Shown in pieces: positions 11,410 to 19,434 of a stretch of DNA of 64,000 nt (position 1 is the stretch's first letter; every line of letters begins with the position of its first letter). The notes beneath the pieces were generated by a model. It saw only the letters and a list, made by a program, of their open reading frames with translations. It made no database searches and had not been told where the DNA came from. The position numbers were made by a program, and so were the translations under genes. Source of the DNA: Ancylobacter crimeensis (GTDB lineage Bacteria > Pseudomonadota > Alphaproteobacteria > Rhizobiales > Xanthobacteraceae); assembly GCF_023016805.1 (NCBI RefSeq), contig NZ_JALKCH010000002.1:186001-250000 (forward strand), given 5' to 3'.

Positions 11410-11997
11410 CTATTCGGCGCCGCCCGCCGTGACGGCATGATAGCGCCGACCGAAATAGATCAGCCCTTCCCGGGCATCGCCGGCCGAAAGACCCACGACC
11501 TCGCAGAAGAGCACGTCATGGGTGCCGACAGGCACCACTCGCGCGATCCGGCAGTCGAAGGATACTGCCGCGCCGACCAGAAGCGGCGCCCCGGTATGCG
11601 CGGTGCGCCATTCGCCGATAGCGAACCGTTCTTCCGGGGGCACCTTGCTGCCGAAGCGGTTCGACAGTTCCTGATGGTCGCCCGCGAGCGTGTTCACGCA
11701 GATGACGGCATTTGCTGTTACGATCGGATAGGCCGAGGAGGCGCGGTTTATGCAGACCAGCAGCGTCGGCGGCTCGTCGGTCACGCTGCAAACCGCCGAG
11801 GCGGTGAAGCCGGTGCGCCCCGCCGGTCCGTCCGTCGTGACGATATTCACCGCGGCGCCGAGCCGGGCCATGGCGTCCCGGAATTCCTGACGCGTCACCG
11901 CGGGCCGGCGATCCGCCTCGATCCTCGTGCCCACGAGCGATGCTTCCACCGGTTCGGCCCCGCGCTGTACGTTCTCCGGGGGCTGGCATTGTCCCAT
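11410..11997 (-). CDS. NADH:FMN reductase, RutF/HpaC-like
   Basis: 195-residue flavin reductase-like (FMN-binding split-barrel) protein. The body from TRQEFRDAMARLGAAVNIVT through TASAVCSVTDEPPTLLVCIN, VNTLAGDHQELSNRFG and VGTHDVLFCEVVGL closely resembles RutF, the reductase that feeds FMNH2 to the pyrimidine monooxygenase RutA. Here no rutA-rutE genes are present, and the gene follows an NtaA-like monooxygenase by 76 bp on the same strand, so it most likely supplies reduced flavin to that enzyme. A GAGGAGG ribosome site supports the start at 11997 despite a roughly 30-residue N-terminal extension. The exact electron donor is inferred. Confidence 0.88.
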   Translation of the reverse strand: MGQCQPPENVQRGAEPVEASLVGTRIEADRRPAVTRQEFRDAMARLGAAVNIVTTDGPAGRTGFTASAVCSVTDEPPTLLVCINRASSAYPIVTANAVICVNTLAGDHQELSNRFGSKVPPEERFAIGEWRTAHTGAPLLVGAAVSFDCRIARVVPVGTHDVLFCEVVGLSAGDAREGLIYFGRRYHAVTAGGAE

Positions 11998-12073
11998 TCC
12001 GACCTCCTCGGCGCCGCCTGCGCGGCGCTTTTGCGATGGAGATGCCGAGCCTTTGAGAGGCCCGGCAAGGCAC

Positions 12074-13387
12074 TCAGAATTCGCGCAGATTGTCTCTCAG
12101 CAACTGGTGCTTGTATTCGGAGCGCACAAGCCCGCGGCGCTGCAGCTCCGGCACCAGCCCGTCGGTGATCTCGGCGATGTAGCGCCGGCCCACGCGCAGC
12201 ACCGGGGTGGTGATGAGGAAGCCGTCACCGCCAACCTCGGCCATTGCCTCGCCCATCTTCTCGGCGACCTGCGCCGGGGTTCCGATCAGTTCCAGCGAAG
12301 AAACGAGGCCGCCGCCGCCATCGGCTGCAAGTTCCCGCAGAGTCTTGCCGGAGCCCCACTGCTGGAACTTGTCGAGCGTGCCGGACTCGCCGTTCGTCAC
12401 CAGCTTCTCGGGCAGGGGCTTGTCGAGGTCGAATTGGGCGAAGTCGATCTCGGTAATGGCGGAGATGGAGATGAGCACGTCGGTGGCAAAATTGTCCGAC
12501 ATCGTCACGCGCCTGTACCGGGCCTGCGCCTCCTCCTCGGTCTCGCCGAGGCTGGGGGTGATGCAGAAGAACACCTTGATCTCGTCCGGATCGCGCCCGA
12601 TCTTCACGGCGCGGGCGCGGATGTCGTCCCGGAATTCCTTCATGCCAGCGACGCCGTTCGCCACTGAAACGATCGCATCCGCATGGCGGGCGGCGAAATC
12701 GCGCCCGCGCGGCGAGGCGCCGGCCTGAAGGTAGCAGGGACGGCCCTGCGGCGAGGGCACGGTGTTGAGCGGCCCGCGGACCTGATAATATGTGCCTTTG
12801 TGGTCGATGCTGTGGACCTTGGAGCCATCGGCATAGATGCCGTTGGCGCGGTCGAGCACCACGGCGTCCGGCTCCCAGCTTTCGAACAGCTTGCCGACCA
12901 CCTCCATATATTCTTCCGCCATGCCGTAGCGGTCCTCACGCGGGGGCAGGCGGTCCATGCCGAAATTCTTCGCCATGAGGTCTTCGGCCGAGGTCACCAC
13001 GTTCCAGCCGAAGCGGCCTTTGGTCAGGCTGTCGATGGTGGAGGAGAGGCGCGCCAGCATGAAGGGCGGATACGCCATGGTGGACATGGTGGCGACCACG
13101 CCGAGATGCTGCGTCGCCATGCCCATGGCGACCGCGAGCGGGGCGGGATCGGCCTTCGGCACCATCATGGCGTGCTTCAGCGAGAGGTCGCGCGAGGCGC
13201 CATAGGTCTCCGGCACCATGAGCTTGTCCTCGATCATGATAAGATCGAAGCAAGCGCGCTCCAGGGCCTGCGCCATCTCGATGTAGAACTGACCGTCCCA
13301 CGGCTTGCCGCCCTGGCCGAAGGGCTCGCGCCACTCGTCGGGGGTGAAGTTCATGAACCACGCGAGATGGAAGCGGTTGTCGGCCAT
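12074..13387 (-). CDS. LLM-class flavin-dependent monooxygenase, NtaA/SnaA/DszA family
   Basis: 437-residue bacterial-luciferase-like two-component monooxygenase. The N terminus FHLAWFMNFTPDEWREPF, then ACFDLIMIEDKLMVPETYG, RFGWNVVTSAEDLMAKNFG, the YYQVRGPLNTVPSPQGRP stretch and QAGASPRGRDFAARHADAI are typical of the nitrilotriacetate/pristinamycin/dibenzothiophene-sulfone monooxygenase branch. These enzymes use FMNH2 from a partner reductase to insert oxygen and often cleave C-N or C-S bonds. The start at 13387 has AAGGA about 8 nt upstream. It lies between the ABC ATPase and the RutF-like reductase, implying oxidation of the imported compound. The substrate is unknown. Confidence 0.9.
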   Translation of the reverse strand: MADNRFHLAWFMNFTPDEWREPFGQGGKPWDGQFYIEMAQALERACFDLIMIEDKLMVPETYGASRDLSLKHAMMVPKADPAPLAVAMGMATQHLGVVATMSTMAYPPFMLARLSSTIDSLTKGRFGWNVVTSAEDLMAKNFGMDRLPPREDRYGMAEEYMEVVGKLFESWEPDAVVLDRANGIYADGSKVHSIDHKGTYYQVRGPLNTVPSPQGRPCYLQAGASPRGRDFAARHADAIVSVANGVAGMKEFRDDIRARAVKIGRDPDEIKVFFCITPSLGETEEEAQARYRRVTMSDNFATDVLISISAITEIDFAQFDLDKPLPEKLVTNGESGTLDKFQQWGSGKTLRELAADGGGGLVSSLELIGTPAQVAEKMGEAMAEVGGDGFLITTPVLRVGRRYIAEITDGLVPELQRRGLVRSEYKHQLLRDNLREF

Positions 13388-13444
13388 GGGGACGGTCCTT
13401 GCAGGATGTGCCGCAGCGCTCTGCACCGCTGCGGCGGGGCACGG

Positions 13445-14236
13445 TCAATGGGCTGAGATGAGCTGGAGGCGCGCGTTTTGGCGTTCCGCCTCGAAGCGGC
13501 GGGACTGCCGAACGATGCGGCTCTTGGCCTCGAAGTCGGAGGAGATGGTGGCGCCGAAACGTTCCGGCGCCTGCGGATCGGTACGCGGCCGGTCCACGGC
13601 GATGACGCGGGTGCCGAGCAGGAACGCCTCGGAGAGATCGTGCGTGACCATCACGATGGTCATCTCGTTCTCTTCCCACAATTCGCGGACCAGCGTGTGC
13701 ATCGAGGCTCGCGTGCCGGGATCGAGCGCGCCGAAGGGTTCGTCGAGCAGCAGCACCTTGGGCTTCATGATGAGGGCCTGCGCCAGTGCGAGCCGCTGCT
13801 GCATCCCGCCGGAGAGCTGCTGGGGATATTTGCTCGCATGTTCCGCGAGCCCGACGCGGGTGAGCAGCGTCATGGCCTGCTCTTCCAGCGCCCGGCGCTT
13901 CGCCCCGAACAGCCGGCCGAGAATGGGCGAGGCCAGCCATTGCGGTCCGCGCATCACGTTGCCCAGCACGGTGAGGTGCGGGAACACCGAATAACGCTGG
14001 AACACAACGCCGCGATCATGCGTCGGCTCTGGCGCGATCGGTTCGCCGTCGATCAGGATGCGGCCGCGGGTCGGTCGTTCCTGGCTGAGAAGCATGCGCA
14101 GCAACGTGGTCTTGCCGACACCGGAGGGGCCGATGATGACGAGAAACTCGTGGTCGTCCAGGGTGAGGTTCACCCGCTCCAGCACGATGCGGTCGTCATA
14201 TTCCTTCCAGACGTCGTCGAGGACGATGGTCGTCAT
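13445..14236 (-). CDS. ABC transporter ATP-binding protein, SsuB/TauB family
   Basis: 263-residue ATPase of the second importer. It shows Walker A GPSGVGKTTLLRML, signature LSGGMQQRLALAQAL, Walker B VLLLDEPFGALDPG and the H-loop in VMVTHDLSEAF. The C-terminal tail after RVIAVDRPRTDPQAPERFGA fits the group found with urea-carboxylase-region transporters (resemblance only). It starts 3 bp after the permease stop. It is the third gene of the minus-strand operon that begins with the binding protein at 16245. Confidence 0.88.
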   Translation of the reverse strand: MTTIVLDDVWKEYDDRIVLERVNLTLDDHEFLVIIGPSGVGKTTLLRMLLSQERPTRGRILIDGEPIAPEPTHDRGVVFQRYSVFPHLTVLGNVMRGPQWLASPILGRLFGAKRRALEEQAMTLLTRVGLAEHASKYPQQLSGGMQQRLALAQALIMKPKVLLLDEPFGALDPGTRASMHTLVRELWEENEMTIVMVTHDLSEAFLLGTRVIAVDRPRTDPQAPERFGATISSDFEAKSRIVRQSRRFEAERQNARLQLISAH

Positions 14237-14239
14237 GGC

Positions 14240-15058
14240 TCAACCCTCCCGGATCCGGTCCCAGGGGAAGCACGCGGCATTCAGCCGGCGCAGGCCCCAG
14301 TCCATGAGGAAGGCGAGAAGGGTGATCCAGGCGACATAAGGCAGGATTACATCCATCGCCAGATAGCGTCGTACCAGGAAGATGCGGTAGCCCAGCCCGC
14401 CCTCGGCGGTGATTGCCTCGGCGGCGATGACATAGAGCCAGGCCGCGCCGAGCGAGAGCCGCACCGAGTCGATCAGGCGCGGGAGCACCTGGGGCAGCAC
14501 CACGCCGGTGATCATCTGCCAGGTGGAGGCGCCCAGCGTCTGCGCCTTGATGATCTGCTCGCGCGGGATCGAGGCGACGCGCAGCATCACGTCGCGGATG
14601 ATGAAGGGCGCGATGCCGAACACGATCAGCACGATCTTCGACAGTTCGCCGAGGCCGAACAGGATGAACAGGATCGGCAGTACGGCGAGCGGCGGGATGA
14701 GCGAGAAGGCCGCCATGAAGGGCTCGAACATCGCGCGCAGATGGGGGATGAAGCCGATCAATATGCCGAGGACCAGGCCGAGCAGCGCCGAGATGCCGAG
14801 CCCCTGCACCAGCCGCCACAGACTGAGCGCGGTGTCCCACCACAGCAGATACTGCTTGGTGGCGATGTCCACCGTCGTCGCGAGGCGGGTAATGGAGGCA
14901 TAGAAGGAGGCGAAGGCCGGCATCAGCTTGTCGGCCGGATCGATGGCGAGCCGCGCATTGGAGCCGGCCAGATAGACCAGCAGCACCACGACGAAGGGCA
15001 ATGCGCCCAGCACGATGCGGGTGCCGTTACCCGGCGCGTAATTGATGATGCGGCGCAT
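14240..15058 (-). CDS. ABC transporter permease, SsuC/TauC family
   Basis: 272-residue permease with about six membrane segments and an EAA-like loop around QIIKAQTLGASTWQMITGVVLPQ. The start at 15058 (MRRIINYAPG) has GGAGG about 9 nt upstream; the open frame continues upstream without a better site. A long periplasm-facing region (about residues 45-85) between the first two helices is a feature of the urea-carboxylase-associated permease group. Only one permease gene is present in this operon, so a homodimeric channel is expected. Confidence 0.88.
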   Translation of the reverse strand: MRRIINYAPGNGTRIVLGALPFVVVLLVYLAGSNARLAIDPADKLMPAFASFYASITRLATTVDIATKQYLLWWDTALSLWRLVQGLGISALLGLVLGILIGFIPHLRAMFEPFMAAFSLIPPLAVLPILFILFGLGELSKIVLIVFGIAPFIIRDVMLRVASIPREQIIKAQTLGASTWQMITGVVLPQVLPRLIDSVRLSLGAAWLYVIAAEAITAEGGLGYRIFLVRRYLAMDVILPYVAWITLLAFLMDWGLRRLNAACFPWDRIREG

Positions 15059-15156
15059 GAAGGGCCTCCGGCTCCCGTTGGTGGGGCAGGTGAGGGCGCT
15101 GGGCTCGGGAAAGTGGCCGCCGCTCCGGGCGGCGGCCATCGATGGCGCTCAGGCGC

Positions 15157-16245
15157 TCACAGCTTGCCGTCGGCGGCGAGCTTGGTGAACGAGGCGTTGA
15201 TACGCATCTTGATGTTGTTCTTGTCGCCGAGCACGGTGCCGTCAGCCGTCTCGATGCCGATCGCATCCACGCTGGAGGCGCCCTGTCCGAACAGGCCCTG
15301 CGCAAAGCAGAAGGTACGGATGCTGTCCCAGATCTTCGCGTTCTCGGCGGCGGTCAGGAAGGCGTAGGCGTCGGCGGGCGTATAGAAGAAGTGGGTGGTG
15401 TCGAGCTGGCTCTGCAGGCCGCCGGCATCGGTGCCCATGGCGCTGGTCATCACCGCGCGCATCTCCTCGGCCTTCGGGCCGCCGGCCTTGAGGATGCCGA
15501 GCGCCTCATACCAGGCGCCGAGGACGGCCTTGGCGAAGTCGGGATTGTCCTTCAGCGTCTCGGTCTTGCCGATGAACACGTCCATGATTTCGCCGGGAAT
15601 GCCCGAGCTGTCGAACAGCTTGGTGGCGCCCTTCACCTTGAGCATGTCCTCGGTGAGCGGCTTCCAGGAGACGGCATGCTTCATCGCGTCCTGTGAGACG
15701 AAGGCGGCGGAGATCTCGCTGTCGGAGATGTTCACCGTCTTGACCCCGGCCGGATCGACGCCCGCCTTCTGGAGCGCGCGGTTCAGTAGATAGTGCGAAA
15801 CGCTGTACTGCAGGAGGTAGACCTCCTGGCCGGACAATTCCTTCACGTCCTTCGCGGTCTTGGAAAGGACGATGTCGTTGCCGTTGGAATAGTCGGTGAT
15901 GAGGAACACGGACGTGTCGACCCCGCCTGCCGCCGGCATGGTGAGGCCGTCCATGGAGGCGACGCCGACCGCGTCGATCTCGCCGGCGATGAACTGGTTG
16001 ACGCTGCCGACATAGTCATTCGCGAGAATGAGGTCGACATCGATGCCATATTTATCCGCCCACTTCTTCATGATGCCGGACGACTTCATGTAGGAGAAGG
16101 GCATGAACCCGATATAGACCGTGTAGGCGAGTTTGAAACTCTTCTTGGCCGCGGCCTCGGCGGTGCCGTGCGCGGCGATGCCGACCGTGGCGAGCGTTGC
16201 AAGGAGAAGGGCGCAGGCGCGGACGGCACGCTTCAAACGCTTCAT
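15157..16245 (-). CDS. ABC transporter substrate-binding protein, urea-carboxylase-region type
   Basis: 362 residues with a clear Sec signal peptide (MKRLKRAVRACALLLATLAT, likely cleavage after the AEAA region near residue 33). The mature part, with SFKLAYTVYIGFMPFSYMK, SGIMKKWADKYGIDVDLILA, NDYVGSVNQFIAGEIDAVGV, DYSNGNDIVLSK and FDSSGIPGEIMDVFI, strongly resembles NMT1-superfamily proteins encoded beside urea/guanidine carboxylase genes. That points to a urea-, guanidine- or amide-like ligand. It is the first gene of the minus-strand operon and starts 50 bp from the TetR-type palindrome. Specificity is inferred from memory of the family, not tested. Confidence 0.85.
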   Translation of the reverse strand: MKRLKRAVRACALLLATLATVGIAAHGTAEAAAKKSFKLAYTVYIGFMPFSYMKSSGIMKKWADKYGIDVDLILANDYVGSVNQFIAGEIDAVGVASMDGLTMPAAGGVDTSVFLITDYSNGNDIVLSKTAKDVKELSGQEVYLLQYSVSHYLLNRALQKAGVDPAGVKTVNISDSEISAAFVSQDAMKHAVSWKPLTEDMLKVKGATKLFDSSGIPGEIMDVFIGKTETLKDNPDFAKAVLGAWYEALGILKAGGPKAEEMRAVMTSAMGTDAGGLQSQLDTTHFFYTPADAYAFLTAAENAKIWDSIRTFCFAQGLFGQGASSVDAIGIETADGTVLGDKNNIKMRINASFTKLAADGKL

Positions 16246-16294
16246 GGTCGGGCGGCTCCTGAAAAGGGGTGCGCGGGGGCAGCGCTGGACATGG

Positions 16295-16316
16295 CTATTA
16301 AGCGATGACTTAATAG
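16295..16316. promoter_or_regulatory. Perfect inverted-repeat operator in the divergent tetR/importer promoter region
   Basis: CTATTAAG at 16295-16302, a 6-bp spacer, then CTTAATAG at 16309-16316: a perfect 8+6+8 dyad 50 bp from the binding-protein start and 64 bp from the tetR start. Its size and position are typical for a TetR-family dimer site controlling both divergent operons. A weaker CTATT...AATAG dyad follows at 16333-16353. Confidence 0.7.
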
Positions 16317-16379
16317 GGTGGAGCAAGCCTAACTATTGGGCAGCACAAAATAGCGGCGGACTGGGGGCGGATTGTTCGT

Positions 16380-17009
16380 ATGCCATTGATTGAAAAGGCG
16401 CCGCGCCGCCGACTCCAGCCCGCTGAACGCCGCACCCTGATCCTCGAAGAGGCGCTGCGCCTTTTTGCTGAGCGGCATTATTCCGGCGTGTCCGTGCGCG
16501 ATATCGCACTCGCCTGCGGCATCAATGTCGGATTGCTCTACCATTATTTCGACAGCAAGGATGCGCTTGTACGCAGCGCGCTGGAATATGCCATCGCCAA
16601 CCTGATGACGGGCTACGCGGAGCGTCGGCAGGCTCTGGACGATGCCCGCGCCGAGATCGAGGCGTGGCTCGACACCCATGTCGTGATGGCCCCGATGCTG
16701 GTGCGGATGGTACAGCTCATGGGTGATTATGCGTCCTCCGGCGTGCGCGCGCCGGAGATCGACGCCCTGATCGCCGGCTTCTACCAAAGCGAGCGCGACC
16801 TGCTGGAATCCGCACTCGCCAAGGGTGTCGCGCGCGGCGACTTTCCTCTCATCGACGTGGCGACGACCGCCCGCCGCATCGGCCTGATGCTGGATGGCAT
16901 CTTCTTCGCATCCCGCAGTCGCGGCGACGACCGGGTGGTTCAGGACATTCGCGACCTTGCCGGTTTTCTCGACGACATCCTGCGCATCTCGCAGCGGAGC
17001 CGGTCATGA
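16380..17009 (+). CDS. TetR family transcriptional regulator
   Basis: 209-residue one-domain regulator. The helix-turn-helix is at about residues 15-60 (ILEEALRLFAERHYSGVSVRDIALACGINVGLLYHYFDSKDAL), followed by a helical ligand-binding domain with the TetR_C-like region MVQLMGDYASSGVRAPEIDALIAGFYQ. It is divergent from the importer/monooxygenase operon and heads the strand carrying the dehydrogenases, creatininase-like and ureohydrolase genes. The perfect dyad in the shared promoter is its likely site. The ligand is probably the catabolic substrate (inference). Confidence 0.9.
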   Translation: MPLIEKAPRRRLQPAERRTLILEEALRLFAERHYSGVSVRDIALACGINVGLLYHYFDSKDALVRSALEYAIANLMTGYAERRQALDDARAEIEAWLDTHVVMAPMLVRMVQLMGDYASSGVRAPEIDALIAGFYQSERDLLESALAKGVARGDFPLIDVATTARRIGLMLDGIFFASRSRGDDRVVQDIRDLAGFLDDILRISQRSRS

Positions 17010-17140
17010 ACGTCGCGGCTGCATCGGACGCCGGCGAAGCAATTATTGCCCAAAGGAGATAGCCAGCCATGGGGCGCCCAGCGAGCCTTTCACCCTGCAC
17101 ACGCTCGTGCGGATCGTCCCTTCGATTCGGTTAGGCCAAG

Positions 17141-17911
17141 ATGTCCCTGCTTCCTTCCGCTCTCGGTCTCGCCGGGCGGCGCGTGCTCATCACCGGCGCC
17201 AGCCGCGGCATCGGTTACGGCATTGCCGAAGCTTTCGCCTCGGCAGGCGCGAAGCTTCACATGCTGGCGGAGGACGTCGGTATAACCGAGGCGGCGGCCC
17301 GGCTCGGCGCCGATCCGTATCGGGTGGACATCACGGATAATGAGGCGGTCACAGCGGTGCTGGGAGCCATCGGCCCGCTCGATGTCGTGGTGAACAATGC
17401 CGGCCTCGAACTCATCACCCCGCTGGACGATGCCAGTGCTGAGAACGAGATGCGGTTCCGCCGAATCCTCGACATCAACATCACCGGTACCTTTCTTGTC
17501 GCGCGCGCCGCGTTGCCGCTGATGGGGACGGGTGGGCGCATCATCAACACCGCCTCGATCTGGGGACGGGTCGGCGAGCCGCTGTTCGGCGCTTATGTCG
17601 CCTCCAAGCATGCGGTGATCGGGCTCACCAAGAGTTGGGCGAAGGAACTAGGGCCGCGCGGTATCACGGTGAATGCAGTGTGCCCGGGCTGGGTGCGCAC
17701 GGTGGCGTCGATGCGCTCGCTCGCTGCCATGGCTGTGCGGACCGGGACGGACGAAGAAGCGCTGCTCGCAGATATCGTCAGCTCGCAGGCGCTTCCGGGC
17801 CTGATGGAGCCCGCCGACATCGCCGGCACCTATCTGTTCCTCGCCTCCGACCTTGCGGCCAATGTCACCGGCCAGTCGCTCGGCGCTGATCGTGGAGACA
17901 CGCCATGGTAG
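17141..17911 (+). CDS. Short-chain dehydrogenase/reductase (SDR) 1
   Basis: 256-residue classical SDR. It has the cofactor motif TGASRGIG (about residues 18-25), NNAG at about residue 84, the catalytic Ser in INTASIWG and the YxxxK pair in YVASKHAVIG. The C terminus (GQSLGADRGDTPW) departs from the usual GGxxxxDGG ending, so substrate-end binding may differ. The start ATG has only a weak ribosome site; a much better one (AAAGGAG at about 17052) serves a 21-codon open frame just upstream. It overlaps the second SDR by 7 bp. A role in oxidising an alcohol intermediate of the neighbouring pathway is inferred. Confidence 0.9.
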   Translation: MSLLPSALGLAGRRVLITGASRGIGYGIAEAFASAGAKLHMLAEDVGITEAAARLGADPYRVDITDNEAVTAVLGAIGPLDVVVNNAGLELITPLDDASAENEMRFRRILDINITGTFLVARAALPLMGTGGRIINTASIWGRVGEPLFGAYVASKHAVIGLTKSWAKELGPRGITVNAVCPGWVRTVASMRSLAAMAVRTGTDEEALLADIVSSQALPGLMEPADIAGTYLFLASDLAANVTGQSLGADRGDTPW

Positions 17912-18624
17912 AATCCTCTGCAATGCTCGCCGGCCGCCGCGCCCTCGTCACCGGGGCGGCAAGCGGCATCGGGCGGGCAATCCTGCTCGCCTTCAAGGCT
18001 GCCGGCGCCCGCACTGTCGGACTGGATCTGAAGGCGCCCGCCGAGCCCGACGCCGACTGGATGCTCGTAGACCTGTCGGATGGCGCTGCTATAGGTCCGG
18101 CGGTGGAGGCGGCGACTGCGCGGCTCGGCGGGCTCGACATCCTCGTCAATTGCGCGGGGTTGCTCGTGGAGGGCGATTTGGCGGACTTCGATCCTGCGGG
18201 CCTCGACCGAATGCTGGCTATCAATGTCCGCGCGCCGTTCGTTGTCGTTCGCGCCGCGCTGCCGGCGATGGGCGAGGGTGGGCGTATCATCAACATCGCT
18301 TCCGAACTCGCCTATCTCGGTCGGGCCGGCGCCTCCGGTTACAGCGCGACGAAGGGGGCCGTGCTTTCGGCGACGCGGGCATGGGCGCGGGAACTGGCGC
18401 CCCGCATCCTCGTCAACGCCATCGCGCCAGGACCGGTCGATACACCGCTGCTCGGCTTTTCCGCGATGAACGAGGCGCAGCGGGCGTTGGAGACGAACAA
18501 TCCGCTCGGGCGCATCGGCCGGCCGGAGGAGATCGCTGCTGCGGCGGTGTTCCTCGCCTCGCCCGGAGCTTCCTTTATTACCGGCCAGTGCCTCAGCGTC
18601 GATGGCGGCGCGGGTATGCATTGA
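17905..18624 (+). CDS. Short-chain dehydrogenase/reductase (SDR) 2
   Basis: 239-residue classical SDR with TGAASGIG at about residues 16-23, NCAG, the catalytic Ser in INIASELAY, YSATKGA (YxxxK) and a normal C-terminal GQCLSVDGGAGM. The N-terminal half is shorter than usual between the second strand and NCAG. It overlaps SDR 1 (shared bases at ATGGTAG), so the two are translated together and may act in sequence or as a heteromer. It is followed 33 bp later by the creatininase-like gene. Confidence 0.9.
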   Translation: MVESSAMLAGRRALVTGAASGIGRAILLAFKAAGARTVGLDLKAPAEPDADWMLVDLSDGAAIGPAVEAATARLGGLDILVNCAGLLVEGDLADFDPAGLDRMLAINVRAPFVVVRAALPAMGEGGRIINIASELAYLGRAGASGYSATKGAVLSATRAWARELAPRILVNAIAPGPVDTPLLGFSAMNEAQRALETNNPLGRIGRPEEIAAAAVFLASPGASFITGQCLSVDGGAGMH

Positions 18625-18657
18625 GCCAGCTCATCATCATTACGGCAGGGTATCCTT

Positions 18658-19434
18658 ATGGTCGACAGCGTCTTCATGGCCGAGCTGAGCTGGCCCGAAT
18701 ATCAGGCGAAGATTAAGGCCGGCGCGCCGGTCTTCCTTTCGCTCGGCGCCACCGAGCAGCACGGACCGCACTCGCCGCTCGGCGTCGACGTATACTTGCC
18801 CACGGCGGTGTGCGAGCGCGTGGCTCGCCAAGTGGGCGGTCTCGTCGCTCCCACTCTGCCTTACGGCGCCAAGTCGAAGCCGCGTTCGGGCGGCGGGGAG
18901 GCCTTCCCTGGCACCACCAGCCTCGACGTCTTGACGCTGATCCTCGTGGTGCGCGATATCGTGCGGGCGCTCGGGCGTGACGGCGTGAAGAAGATCATCG
19001 TGGTGATCGGCCATTTCGAGAACGGCTGGCCGGCTGTGGAGGGCATCGACCTCGCTTTCCGCGACCTCGCGCGCGAGGGATTCGACGACGTGAAGATCAT
19101 GCGGCTGGAATACTGGGACTTCGTCGAGCCGGCGACCCATCACCGGCTCTACCACCCCAAGATGTTCCCCGGCACGGAACTGGAGCACGCGAGCCTCATC
19201 GAGACCTCGCTGATGATGCTGGTGCGCCCGGATCTCGTCGAGATCGACAAGGCTCCCGACGACGGCCCGGCGCAGTTCCCGAGCTATGACATCTGGCCGA
19301 CGCCGGAAGGCTTCGCCCCGCGCTCCGGTGTGCTGGCGGATGCGCGCGGCTCGACCGCAGAGAAGGGCGGATGGCTGATGGACGATCATGTCGCGCTCAT
19401 CACCGCGGCGGTGAAGGCGGAGTTCGGACTGTGA
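18658..19434 (+). CDS. Creatininase family hydrolase
   Basis: 258 residues, the same length as characterised creatininases (creatinine to creatine, binuclear metal). It keeps the metal ligands Glu33, His35 and Asp44 (GATEQHGPHSPLGVDVY) and His119, Glu121 (GHFEN), the SGGGEAFPGTTSLD loop, the catalytic-type Glu176-His177 (ELEH) and the aromatic YWDFV. The Trp found in the GWDIEH loop of creatininase is replaced (PGTELEH), so the substrate may not be creatinine itself. The family also contains lactone/lactam and ketoinositol hydrolases. It is in an operon with SDRs and a ureohydrolase; its stop overlaps the next start. Confidence 0.88.
   Translation: MVDSVFMAELSWPEYQAKIKAGAPVFLSLGATEQHGPHSPLGVDVYLPTAVCERVARQVGGLVAPTLPYGAKSKPRSGGGEAFPGTTSLDVLTLILVVRDIVRALGRDGVKKIIVVIGHFENGWPAVEGIDLAFRDLAREGFDDVKIMRLEYWDFVEPATHHRLYHPKMFPGTELEHASLIETSLMMLVRPDLVEIDKAPDDGPAQFPSYDIWPTPEGFAPRSGVLADARGSTAEKGGWLMDDHVALITAAVKAEFGL

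Noticed and set aside
16246-16379. Guanidine-I (ykkC) riboswitch ahead of the importer gene
   Set aside because: The conserved ykkC sequence elements are not seen; a TetR-type dyad is present instead.
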